Source of the DNA: Actinomyces sp. oral taxon 897
GTDB taxonomy: Bacteria > Actinomycetota > Actinomycetes > Actinomycetales > Actinomycetaceae
Direction of reading: 5' to 3'
Assembly: GCF_002999235.1 (NCBI RefSeq)
Contig: NZ_CP027236.1
Coordinates: forward strand, 1,674,001-1,738,000
DNA: 64,000 nt
Both the position numbers and the translations under genes were made by a program. This document shows, piece by piece, positions 27,220-35,949 of the stretch (within the stretch, counting starts at the first letter, position 1; the number at the start of each line of letters is the position of its first letter). The notes under the pieces were generated by a model, which was not told the DNA's origin, did not search any database, and saw nothing but the letters and a program-made list of their open reading frames with translations.

Positions 27220-29544
27220 TCACCGCTTCCGTAGGAGGCTGAGGGGCGGGTCGGTGAGCGCGTAGCACTCCAGGGCGTGGCCGTGCCCCTCGGTACCGGC
27301 CACGGCCGGGCGGGCGTTGACCAGCAGGCGCACGTAGCCGGGCCCCAGGTCCTTGTGGTCGAACCACATGCTCATGGGCACCCCGTGAGGCGGCAGCAGG
27401 ACCGCGGTGTGGGTCTCCTGGCCCCCGTCCTTGGTGGGTCGCTCCAGGTAGAGGGGGACCGGCTGGCCGTCCCCGGCGTGGAGGGGGAAGTGGTCCGGGT
27501 TGTAGACCAGGCTCATGCCGACGGCGTCGTCCTGGCGGGTGATACCGACCTGGGACACGACCTCGACCTCCACCAGGGCGCCGAACAGGGTCACCTTCTT
27601 CATGAGCGGCCACTTGAGCGTGTACCGGTACCTCCACAGGGGCGGCGCCTCCAGGCTGACCGGGGCCGAGGTGATCTGCTGGCCCCCGTGGTAGGTCAGG
27701 GAGTTGAGGTAGACCGTGCTGCCCTCCGCCGGCAGGCCGCCGGGGACCATGCACCCGCCGTCGGTGCGGTACCGGTCCTGGTTGACGCTGACCAGCGGCG
27801 GGACGTCGGGGTCGAAGGGCTGGTCGACCGGCAGGGCCCGCAGCTCCACGGAGGTCGCGTCACCGGGCCAGGTGAAGGTCACCAGGTCCCAGGAGCCCCG
27901 GCGTCTCAAGGTGGCGTTGCGGATGCCGCCGGCCCGCTTGAGCTGTACCGGGGTGCCAATGGTGGAGGTGCCGTCCTCGTGCCTGGTCACGGGGGTGAGG
28001 TAGCAGGTGTCCCACTGGCTGCCCTCGGGCCAGACGACCTTCTCCAGGGTCCGCAGCTGGCGGTTGGGGTCCTCAGTGGCGCTCAGGCCCGCGGCGCTGG
28101 TAATGGCGTCGGACTCCTTCAGGCCGGCGGACTCCAGCTGGCTCGTGGCCAGGGTGCCCTGCGCCAGCGCCGCGGCGTCCACCGGGGAGTCGGTGCGGTA
28201 GACGACGACGTCGGACAGGGGGTTCTGGGTCCAGGTGACGCTCAGGAGGGTGCCGCGCACGCCCTCGGCGCCCTGTGCCTGCTGGTGGGCGCTCAGGTCG
28301 GTGACCGCCTCACGGACGAGCTCAGGGGTGATGTGCGCCACCTGTGGGGCGGAGGTGTAGGTCTGCCCGGACACGGTGACCTCGACGGCGGCCACGTAGG
28401 TGTGCTTCCTGCCGCCGACAAGGCCGTCACTGTCCTGGAACCCGGCCCCGTTGTTGGGGATCTGGCAGGAGAGCCAGGCCATGCCGCGCAGGTAGCGTCC
28501 CACGGGCTTGTCCACGGGGAGCCGGGCGGTGAGGACCGTGACCTGGCCGTCCGCGGGCGCCGTGGGCGGGTTCCACCTGCCCTCGACGGCCCGGCTCATG
28601 GTGTCGAAGGAGAGGGTCCACCCCTGCAGGGGGTGGACGACGACGGCGCTGGCCACCCGCCGCCCCTGCCCCAGGACGCTGGTCCTAGAGGAGGGGCGCG
28701 TGTACCCCCACACGGTGACGAACCGGACGGCGGTGGTGGGCGGCGTGGTGTCCCGGGCCTCCAGGTCCTCGGTGACCGCCACCTGCTCGAAGTCGTCGGG
28801 GACGTAGGGGTCCTCGGTGTCCGAGACGACCACCCGGTAGACCTCGTCCTCCCCGGGGTCCTCCCAGCGGTACAGGAGCGTGCCGTCCACCCGCTGCACG
28901 GTCACGGCGTGGTGCGTGCCGCCCTCGACACCGACCTGGTCGCGGTCCGGCCGGGAGTAGTCGAAGTCCGGGAACACCCACGCCGGTGCGGGCTGCGGGG
29001 CCTCGGGTGCGGGTGCTGGCTCAGGCAGGGTGGCCGGGGCGGGCATCGCGGGCCCGGCCACCGGCGCGGGCCCGGCCACGGGGCGCGCCTGCGGGGCCTG
29101 TGGAGTCGGGGCCACCGGGGCCGAGGCCTGTAGCGCCGATGGCGCCGTGGTCGGGGCCGGTGGCGCCGTCTCCTGGCGGGGCGAGGGCACCTGGGCAGGT
29201 GGGGGCGTCCCCTGTCGCGGCGCCGGGGACTCCGCAGCCGGGGAGTCGGCGACCGGGGAGCTGGCGGCCGGGGGCTCGGCGGGCGGGGAGGCCTGGGGGG
29301 CGCCGAAACGCTGGTTGAGCATGTCGGCCAGTGGGACGGCCACCCTGTCCCTCAGGCCCGCGTTCCCGTCCAGGGCGACCCGCGCAATGGTGTCGGGTGA
29401 GAAGGTCAGGTGCTCCCCCTGCTTGTCAGCCGTGGAGTAGATCGTCTTCCAGCTGGAGGGCTTGAGCCGCTCGCGCGCCTCGTCGGGGGCGGTGGACAGC
29501 CACTTGGTGACCGCCATCGTGAAGTCGAAGAAGGAGAAGGTCAT
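27220..29544 (-). CDS. Beta-rich protein of the GTPase/tubulin operon, function unknown
   Basis: 774 residues, no membrane segment. Residues 1-80 form a compact N-terminal domain (SFFDFTMAVTKWLSTAPDEA). About 80-190 is a Pro/Ala/Ser-rich disordered linker. From about 190 the chain is beta-rich, with repeated fibronectin/Ig-like sandwich features (HHAVTVQRVDGTLLYRWEDP; VTFTWPGDATSVELRALPVD). The stretch PPTTAVRFVTVWGY and later WTQNPLSDVVVYRTDS read like FN3 strands with conserved Trp/Tyr. I do not recognise a named family. Its place between the membrane protein and the GAP1-like gene, with gaps of 15 and 6 bp, makes it a core component of the operon, perhaps an adaptor. Confidence 0.7.
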   Translation of the reverse strand: MTFSFFDFTMAVTKWLSTAPDEARERLKPSSWKTIYSTADKQGEHLTFSPDTIARVALDGNAGLRDRVAVPLADMLNQRFGAPQASPPAEPPAASSPVADSPAAESPAPRQGTPPPAQVPSPRQETAPPAPTTAPSALQASAPVAPTPQAPQARPVAGPAPVAGPAMPAPATLPEPAPAPEAPQPAPAWVFPDFDYSRPDRDQVGVEGGTHHAVTVQRVDGTLLYRWEDPGEDEVYRVVVSDTEDPYVPDDFEQVAVTEDLEARDTTPPTTAVRFVTVWGYTRPSSRTSVLGQGRRVASAVVVHPLQGWTLSFDTMSRAVEGRWNPPTAPADGQVTVLTARLPVDKPVGRYLRGMAWLSCQIPNNGAGFQDSDGLVGGRKHTYVAAVEVTVSGQTYTSAPQVAHITPELVREAVTDLSAHQQAQGAEGVRGTLLSVTWTQNPLSDVVVYRTDSPVDAAALAQGTLATSQLESAGLKESDAITSAAGLSATEDPNRQLRTLEKVVWPEGSQWDTCYLTPVTRHEDGTSTIGTPVQLKRAGGIRNATLRRRGSWDLVTFTWPGDATSVELRALPVDQPFDPDVPPLVSVNQDRYRTDGGCMVPGGLPAEGSTVYLNSLTYHGGQQITSAPVSLEAPPLWRYRYTLKWPLMKKVTLFGALVEVEVVSQVGITRQDDAVGMSLVYNPDHFPLHAGDGQPVPLYLERPTKDGGQETHTAVLLPPHGVPMSMWFDHKDLGPGYVRLLVNARPAVAGTEGHGHALECYALTDPPLSLLRKR

Positions 29545-29559
29545 TAGGGTGTCCTCGTG

Positions 29560-32247
29560 TCAGAAGGTGACGTCACGCTGCCAGGGCTGCATACCGTCGG
29601 CAGGGGGGTCCTGCGCAGCCGGGCGTGAGGTGCCGGGGCCCTCCTGCTGCCAGTCGTGGACGACCCGCTCGTCACGGGGGGCGGGGTAGACGAAGTTCCC
29701 CGGGCTAATAGGCTGCGTGGCCGCCATGAGCACCATGGTCTCGGACAGCCCGTCCCTCTGCTCGCGGTACCAGGAGTACCGGGGCTGGGTGAGCACCGCC
29801 CCGCCGGTGCGGGCCCGGGCGCGCAGGACGGCCTGCACCACGCTCTTGTGGGCCGCCTGGGCCAGGTCCTGGCGGTAGTCGACCAGCTGGCGGGTGTCGC
29901 CGTCGGGCATGGTGATCTCAAGGTCGAGCTCCGGCCCGGACCCGGTCTTGAGGATCTCCAGGCACCTGCCCCACCGCTGGGCGCCGGCCGAGGAGGTGAC
30001 GCCGCCCTGCTCCAGGCCCTGGGCCCAGTTGCTCAGGGCGGTCCCCTGGGTGCCGCGCTCGGCGGTGACCGACAGCTGGCGGGTGACCAGGAGCTGGCGC
30101 TGGTCGGGGGTGAGGTAGGCGCCCATGTGCTCGTTGAGGGCCTGCCAGGCCTCGGTGAGCCAGCCGACCTGGAAGACGTCGGTGCGCAGGGCGGCCGCCA
30201 CGTTGGCCAGGTGCTCGGTGCCGGCAGAGACGGTGACCCGCTGGATACCGGCGGGCAGGACGGTCTCGTGCTCGCGGGCGGTGCGCTCGGTGTCCCTCTC
30301 CCCCAGGGGGTCGGTGAGGAAGGAGGTCAGGATGCTGGCCCACCGGTCGAACTGGGCGTAGGCCTCCCCCTGGGCGGCCAGGTCCTCCATCGCCAGGCGC
30401 AGGTTGGCCAGCAGGTCGGGGTACTGGGTGCTGGTCCTCTCCAGCCGGTAGCGCAGGCGGAAGAACTCACGCTGCTCCTTGACGAAGACCGTCAGGGAGA
30501 CGATCAGCCACACCAGCACCAGGACAGCGCAGACAGCGCCGACAAGACCCCATCCGACCTTCCCCAGCACCCCGACCACGGCCAGGACCGCGAGCCCGCC
30601 CAGCAGGAGGGCGGCCAGGACGGCGAGGATCCGGCCCAGACGACGCTGGCGCACCTCCAGGTCGCCGAGCTCGTCCTCGCTCTCCAGGGAGCGGATCTCG
30701 CCCCTGAGCCGGTCGATGTCGGCACGGGTGGCCTGGAAGACCTCTGCCAGGCTCCGCCCCACCTGCGGCAGGAGACGGTGCTGGTTACGGCCCTGCCACC
30801 GGCTCAGCTCCATGTGGCACTCGGCGGCCCGCCGTGCGCGCGGGTCCTGGGACCGGGACAGCTCCTGGAGCCGGGAGGAGACCCGGTCGACCTCCAGCTG
30901 GTCCCAGCAGCGCAGTCTGGTACCGGCGGGGACGTCACCCAGGGACTCCCTGATCTCGAAGACGCCGTCGGCACTCAGGGCCGGGGCGATGAGGGCCTGG
31001 TCGCACACGCAGCCCTCGTGGGGTCCCAGCCCCAGGTTGGCGCAGCCCGAGCCGTCCACGAGCGCCATGCTGCCGGTGGTCAGATCCTGCCACAGGGCAC
31101 CGAAGTCACGCCTGACCGGCTGGCTGGAGCGCTTCATGTCCTCGGGCATGGCCGTGCTCGCGCTGCTGGCCGCCGCGGCCAGCTCACGCCAGCCCACGGA
31201 GCGTCCGGAGCTGTCCACGCCGCCGACAATGACGTCCACGGCGCTGTCCTTACCGAAGATCACCGACGTCGTGGTGGACGCGATCCCGGCCTTGGCGCGG
31301 CGGACGAGGCCCCTGGCCCAGGCGCCCGGGGCCCCGATAATGGCCCGGAAGAGGAAGGAGAAGAACAGTCCGAGCGCCTTGAACAGGCCCATGGTCTGGG
31401 CCGGGACGACGCGCACCTGCACGGGCGGGCGCCGCAGGGACTCGGTGTGCCGCTTCCTCCAGGCCTGGGTGAGGGCCTCGATACGCGCCTCGGGGTCGGC
31501 GTAGGGCATCACCTGCATCCCGACCGAGACCTGGTTGGGGCGCGGGAAGGTGCCGGACAGGCGCAGGACCTGGTGGCGCAGCTTGTCCTCGACGTCGTGG
31601 GCGTCGGTGACCCGCACGAAGCAGCGGGCGACCTGGACGTCCAGGGAGGTGTCCGGCCCGGCCCCGTCGTAGGGGGCCTGGCTGACCGCGCCGGCGATAC
31701 CCGCCTGCACGCTCAGGGCCACGGCCACGGCCCCGGGGACGGTGGCCGGGTTGTTCCACCAGGGCACCTGGTTGAAGCCGGGGTCGGCCGTGGACTCCGG
31801 GGAGACCATGACGTCCTCCCAGCCAATGCGCCCCAGCTCGGCGGGCAGGGGGTCCGCGCTCCAGGGGACCACGACCCGCACGCTGTGGCGCACGGCGCCG
31901 TTGGGCAGGCCCAGCAGCTGGTAGAACTGCTCGGCCGTGGCCGGCAGGGCGTCACCGGCGGGGTGGCCCACCGGGACCAGCACGAGCAGGCGCAGGCGCT
32001 CCAGGCCGTGGTGGTTGACCAGGCGCGAGTACGTGGAGGCGCTCAGCGCCCCGTCACGGACCTCGACGGTCCTGGGGTCCAGGCAGTCCTGGGCGTTCTC
32101 GGGGTCCCTGGGCGCCTCGACCCAGGCGAAGGGGGCCAGGAGCCCGGCGGCCGACAGGTCGGCCAGGGCCGCCAGGACCGGGCGCTGGCTGGGCGGGGCG
32201 ACAATGAGGACGGCGGAGCTGGCCTTCTCCTGCTTGTGGGTGGCCAT
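29560..32247 (-). CDS. Two-TM protein of the GTPase/tubulin operon, function unknown
   Basis: 895 residues from ATG 32247 (MATHKQEKASSAVLIVAPPS), one base after the tubulin-like stop. An upstream in-frame extension was rejected because it lies inside the neighbouring gene. The N-terminal 250 residues are alpha/beta. A hydrophobic patch near 288-310 (LGLFFSFLFRAIIGAPGAW) may dip into the membrane. Residues of about 500-535 are charged and helical, followed by a clear two-helix transmembrane hairpin at about 535-587 (RILAVLAALLLGGLAVLAVV, then AVCAVLVLVWLIVSLTVFV). A long helical C-terminal region follows, so most of the protein is cytoplasmic. No family recognised. It could tether the tubulin-like or GTPase components to the membrane. 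Confidence 0.72.
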   Translation of the reverse strand: MATHKQEKASSAVLIVAPPSQRPVLAALADLSAAGLLAPFAWVEAPRDPENAQDCLDPRTVEVRDGALSASTYSRLVNHHGLERLRLLVLVPVGHPAGDALPATAEQFYQLLGLPNGAVRHSVRVVVPWSADPLPAELGRIGWEDVMVSPESTADPGFNQVPWWNNPATVPGAVAVALSVQAGIAGAVSQAPYDGAGPDTSLDVQVARCFVRVTDAHDVEDKLRHQVLRLSGTFPRPNQVSVGMQVMPYADPEARIEALTQAWRKRHTESLRRPPVQVRVVPAQTMGLFKALGLFFSFLFRAIIGAPGAWARGLVRRAKAGIASTTTSVIFGKDSAVDVIVGGVDSSGRSVGWRELAAAASSASTAMPEDMKRSSQPVRRDFGALWQDLTTGSMALVDGSGCANLGLGPHEGCVCDQALIAPALSADGVFEIRESLGDVPAGTRLRCWDQLEVDRVSSRLQELSRSQDPRARRAAECHMELSRWQGRNQHRLLPQVGRSLAEVFQATRADIDRLRGEIRSLESEDELGDLEVRQRRLGRILAVLAALLLGGLAVLAVVGVLGKVGWGLVGAVCAVLVLVWLIVSLTVFVKEQREFFRLRYRLERTSTQYPDLLANLRLAMEDLAAQGEAYAQFDRWASILTSFLTDPLGERDTERTAREHETVLPAGIQRVTVSAGTEHLANVAAALRTDVFQVGWLTEAWQALNEHMGAYLTPDQRQLLVTRQLSVTAERGTQGTALSNWAQGLEQGGVTSSAGAQRWGRCLEILKTGSGPELDLEITMPDGDTRQLVDYRQDLAQAAHKSVVQAVLRARARTGGAVLTQPRYSWYREQRDGLSETMVLMAATQPISPGNFVYPAPRDERVVHDWQQEGPGTSRPAAQDPPADGMQPWQRDVTF

Positions 32248-32248
32248 C

Positions 32249-35200
32249 TCAGAACACCATCCCGCCGTCGGAGAAGGGAAGGCTGCCGGGGCCCTCGGTG
32301 CCTGCGGGCTTGAGGGTCTTGAGGACGTTACGAACGTGCATGAGCTCCTCACTCATCTCCTGGGCCAGGTCGACGGTCAGCGGCGTCCACTCCACGAGGT
32401 TGCGCCGCCGGTAGTTGGTGAACCAGCCGGGCTCGTCCTTCTTGCCCCGGCCGGGCAGGTAGTGCTGGTCCAGGTAGGCCAGGACCGAGTCGCAGTAGGC
32501 GAGCAGCACCTCACGGCGCTCCTCGGGCGTGGTGGCCTTCTCCAGGCCCTGCACCGCCGGGGCCAGGTCGTCGACCGTGCCCGTGGCCAGCAGGTCAGCC
32601 AGGTTGTCCTCCACCGGGGTCGGGATGCCGAAGGTCCTCTCGGGGTCGTTCTTCCCCGCCTCGGCCCACCGGCGCATGACCGTCCAGGGCCGGAAGGCCT
32701 CCAGCCCCTTCTGGGAGACCTCCAGGTAGGCCAGCAGCGTGGACTCCAGCACCGCGGGCAGCAGGGCGTTGGCCACGATCATCTCGGAGGGGGGCGTGAG
32801 CAGCGGGGTGGGGAAGTCCAGCCAGCGCCGGTCCTCCCTGTCCCAGATGCGTACCGGGGTGTAGTCGGCCTGCTTGTCACCCCAGGCGGGGCGCTCCAGG
32901 CCGCCGCACAGCGAGGCCACCCACCAGCCACGGATCTGCATCCGCCGGTCCGCGTCCCCCACCGGCACGCCCCCCGCCAGGGGGCGGGCGCGCCGGAAGG
33001 TCCACATCTGCTTCCTGGCACCGGGGGACCCCTTGGCCTGCTCCCAGACCGTCTTGACGGAGTCCAGGATCCCGGAGTAGGCGGCCGGCAGGGTCCGGGA
33101 GAAGGAGCCGAAGACGTCAATGCGTGAGACGGCCGCGTCGGTCTGGGCGGCACGTTGGATCCGGCGGGGCAGCTCGGCCTTGTCCACGTCCGGCAGGGTG
33201 GTGACGTAGTCGCACAGCTGCTCGGTCACCGCCTCCCCCACGGGGATGGGGGTGAAGCTGTACTCGCGCTGGAACTTAGCCGCAGCGGTCCCCTGGTGGA
33301 GCCGCTCGTAGAGGCCCTTGTTGACCTCCGTCAGGGGGCGGGCCATCTCCATGGTCCTCTTCAGGCCCTCGAGCACGGCCCGGGAGCGCTGGTCCCGCTC
33401 GTAGTCGCCCACGCCCTCGTCGCCGAGGTAGTCGCGGATGGACTGGGAGCAGAACTGCTCAAAGGACTCCCCGCGCCGGGCCACGAAGGCGCGCGAGCGC
33501 TCCAGCAGGTCCACCGGCCTCAGGCGCAGCTCGTAGCGGGCCGGGGTGGGCAGCACCCCGCCGGTGGCCCCCTGCAGGCCGCTGGGCACCCAGGCGGTGG
33601 CCACCGTCAGCAGGTCGGCCGGGGGCCTGACGTCGGCCCCCTGCTCCCACACCCCGGTGACGACCTCACGGACCGCCTCGGCGTAGGCCTGGTGCAGGTC
33701 CGCGTTAAAGGGGGGCTGGACGGAGTCGCGCACGTGCTCGTTAAAGCATCCGGGGTACTCCGAGACCGGCATGAGGACCACCTCGTTGTGGGCGGTGGCG
33801 AAGCGCACCGGCACCGCCGCGGCCTCCGCCTGCCCCGCCTCGGGCTCGGCGGGCCAGGCGGTGTAGAACGAGGTCGCGACGTTGGCCACGCCCCGTTCGG
33901 TGGTCTCGGTGTGGCGCGCCCCCCGGAGGACCTTGCTGGCGTCCTCCAGGGCGTCCTGGAGAGGCTTGATCGCCGAGCGGGACAGGTCCTTCAGGGCGGT
34001 GGCCAGGTGGACGGAGGTCCGGGCGGCCAGCCACTGGTAGAGCTGCTCCTGGAGGGCGACCTGGACCGTCTCCGCCAGCCTCTCGGCCCCGACGCCACCC
34101 AGGACCGCCTTGGCCATGGCGCGCATCTTGGTGACGAGGTCGTTGGGGATCTCCAGGGTGTTGGCGGGCTTGAGCCCCTCCAGGGCCGCCAGGCGCGGTA
34201 CCAGGGAGTCAATGACGCCCCCGGGCTCGCGTACCCGGGCCAGGACCGTGGAGGCGTAGGGCAGGCCCAGCCGGGCGATGGCGGAGCGGGTGGTGACGAC
34301 CACCCTCTGGGCGATCTCCTGGGAGCGCTGCAGGGCCAGGGCCGCCGCCACCTTCTCCAGCTCCTCCAGGACGCGGGGCCGGTGGTAGTCCAGGAACTGG
34401 GCCATGCTCGTCCCCCACTCGGGGACGGGCATGCCGTCAGCCTGGGGACGCTGCCCCATGACGGTGGCCACGGCCTCCCCGGCCCGCTGGTTGAGGACGG
34501 CGCGGTTGACGCCCTGGCTGACCTCCTCGGAGAGCAGCCAGTTAATGACGCCCTGGTCCGTGGCGGTACCGGCGGTGCTGAGCACATTGACCCCCACGCC
34601 GTCGGGCAGTCCCAGGTCGCGCAGCTCCTGGCCCTGGTAGTGCTGCCAGAGGTTGGCCAGGCGCTGGGTGTCGCTGGTGGTGTCTCCCGGGATGCGGAAC
34701 CCGTCCATGACGTGGTCCACGGCCCTGCGGGCCAGGCGCTGGGAGGCGTACTCCGCGTAGCGGTCCCGCCCCGTGCTCAGCGAGGCGTAGCCAAAGGAGC
34801 TCCACGCCGTGTTGTCCGGGTCTACGCCCCAGCTCACCAGGTCACGGTTAGGCACGTCAATATGATTCGCGACGTCATAGCTCACATAGTCCTGGAAGGC
34901 GTCGCCGGCGATATAGCGGGCGAGCCCGCGCCCCATACCGCGGAAGACCCCCTCGGAGCTGCCGTCGCCGAACACCGCGCCGGAGCCCCCGGCCTTGAGC
35001 CCAATAGGGGTCACCCGCTTAAAGGCCTTGCCTGCCGTCACAGAGACCCCTAGCTTGGCGTACAGGTCCCGGTCCACTCTCGCGGCCTCTCCGTCAGCAC
35101 CCGACTGGGTGGCCACGATCTCACCGAGCATGGCCAGGGTGTTGCCCGGCATCCCCTGCCGCGCATTGGCCGGCACCGACTTCTGGAAGACCTCGGCCGT

Positions 35201-35857
35201 GTACAGGAAGACGCTGATACTGTCCGGGTTGATCCCCAGTTCCAGGCTCGTCCCTGCCACCAGGCGGCACACGTCCAGGGTCATGGAGGCCCCCGAGCCC
35301 CCCGCCATGGAGGAGACCACCAGCACCATGGACGCCAGGTCAATGGCCGGGGCCGTGCCGACGCCGGGCACCCGCCGGGCCACCTCCTCGGCCGCCCGCA
35401 GGGAGTCGGGGTGGCCCATGGCCTCGACCGCCTGGCGCACCGCGTCCTGGATCTCCGCCAGCCTGGTGAGGATGACCAGCCGGCCGATCCCCCGGTACTG
35501 GCCGGCCCCGATGTTCAGCGGCACCGTGACGTCCTGCGGCCTGCGGGGCAGCCAGGTGGCCAGGTCCCGCAGCCCGGTGGAGGTCTGCGCCTGGACGTCC
35601 TCCATCAGGGCCTCGTCCACGATCCGGTAGGCGCCGCTGGAGACGCCGCAGGACACGTAGTGTCCGCCCTGCCTGGACACCGGGGCGACCGACGCGGGGG
35701 GTTCCTCCTGAAGGGGTGTGTCCACGTTGAGGAACTGCCAGCAGCCCGGAATCTCCTTGATCCCGTAGACCTTGAGGTCGGCCCGTAGCTGGTCCATCAT
35801 GTAGGCGAGGGTCTTGGCCCCTGAGCCTCCGCACCCAATAACGAGTACGCGGTACAT
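32249..35857 (-). CDS. Large tubulin-like GTPase (Tubulin_2 type)
   Basis: 1202 residues from ATG 35857 (MYRVLVIGCGGSGAKT), with a GGAAAGGA site 12 bases upstream. An in-frame upstream extension is rejected. The N-terminal domain has the FtsZ/tubulin layout: a first glycine loop GCGGSGAKT (8-16) and the tubulin signature-like loop SMAGGSGASM (183-192), equivalent to GGTGSG. It is far longer than FtsZ (about 400) or TubZ. The rest is mainly helical with few features I recognise. Tubulin_2 proteins occur in multi-gene bacterial operons but have little experimental characterisation. It probably binds GTP; polymerisation is unproven. It sits between membrane VWA proteins and a TRAFAC GTPase, so two different GTPases share one operon. 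Confidence 0.85.
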   Translation of the reverse strand: MYRVLVIGCGGSGAKTLAYMMDQLRADLKVYGIKEIPGCWQFLNVDTPLQEEPPASVAPVSRQGGHYVSCGVSSGAYRIVDEALMEDVQAQTSTGLRDLATWLPRRPQDVTVPLNIGAGQYRGIGRLVILTRLAEIQDAVRQAVEAMGHPDSLRAAEEVARRVPGVGTAPAIDLASMVLVVSSMAGGSGASMTLDVCRLVAGTSLELGINPDSISVFLYTAEVFQKSVPANARQGMPGNTLAMLGEIVATQSGADGEAARVDRDLYAKLGVSVTAGKAFKRVTPIGLKAGGSGAVFGDGSSEGVFRGMGRGLARYIAGDAFQDYVSYDVANHIDVPNRDLVSWGVDPDNTAWSSFGYASLSTGRDRYAEYASQRLARRAVDHVMDGFRIPGDTTSDTQRLANLWQHYQGQELRDLGLPDGVGVNVLSTAGTATDQGVINWLLSEEVSQGVNRAVLNQRAGEAVATVMGQRPQADGMPVPEWGTSMAQFLDYHRPRVLEELEKVAAALALQRSQEIAQRVVVTTRSAIARLGLPYASTVLARVREPGGVIDSLVPRLAALEGLKPANTLEIPNDLVTKMRAMAKAVLGGVGAERLAETVQVALQEQLYQWLAARTSVHLATALKDLSRSAIKPLQDALEDASKVLRGARHTETTERGVANVATSFYTAWPAEPEAGQAEAAAVPVRFATAHNEVVLMPVSEYPGCFNEHVRDSVQPPFNADLHQAYAEAVREVVTGVWEQGADVRPPADLLTVATAWVPSGLQGATGGVLPTPARYELRLRPVDLLERSRAFVARRGESFEQFCSQSIRDYLGDEGVGDYERDQRSRAVLEGLKRTMEMARPLTEVNKGLYERLHQGTAAAKFQREYSFTPIPVGEAVTEQLCDYVTTLPDVDKAELPRRIQRAAQTDAAVSRIDVFGSFSRTLPAAYSGILDSVKTVWEQAKGSPGARKQMWTFRRARPLAGGVPVGDADRRMQIRGWWVASLCGGLERPAWGDKQADYTPVRIWDREDRRWLDFPTPLLTPPSEMIVANALLPAVLESTLLAYLEVSQKGLEAFRPWTVMRRWAEAGKNDPERTFGIPTPVEDNLADLLATGTVDDLAPAVQGLEKATTPEERREVLLAYCDSVLAYLDQHYLPGRGKKDEPGWFTNYRRRNLVEWTPLTVDLAQEMSEELMHVRNVLKTLKPAGTEGPGSLPFSDGGMVF

Positions 35858-35949
35858 CGTGCTGTTCGTCCTTTCCGCCGGGTGACCGGCGCCCGGCCCT
35901 GGAACCCAGGGTGGCGGTGAGTGGTAGAGGGTTGTCCCCGCGGCAGGGG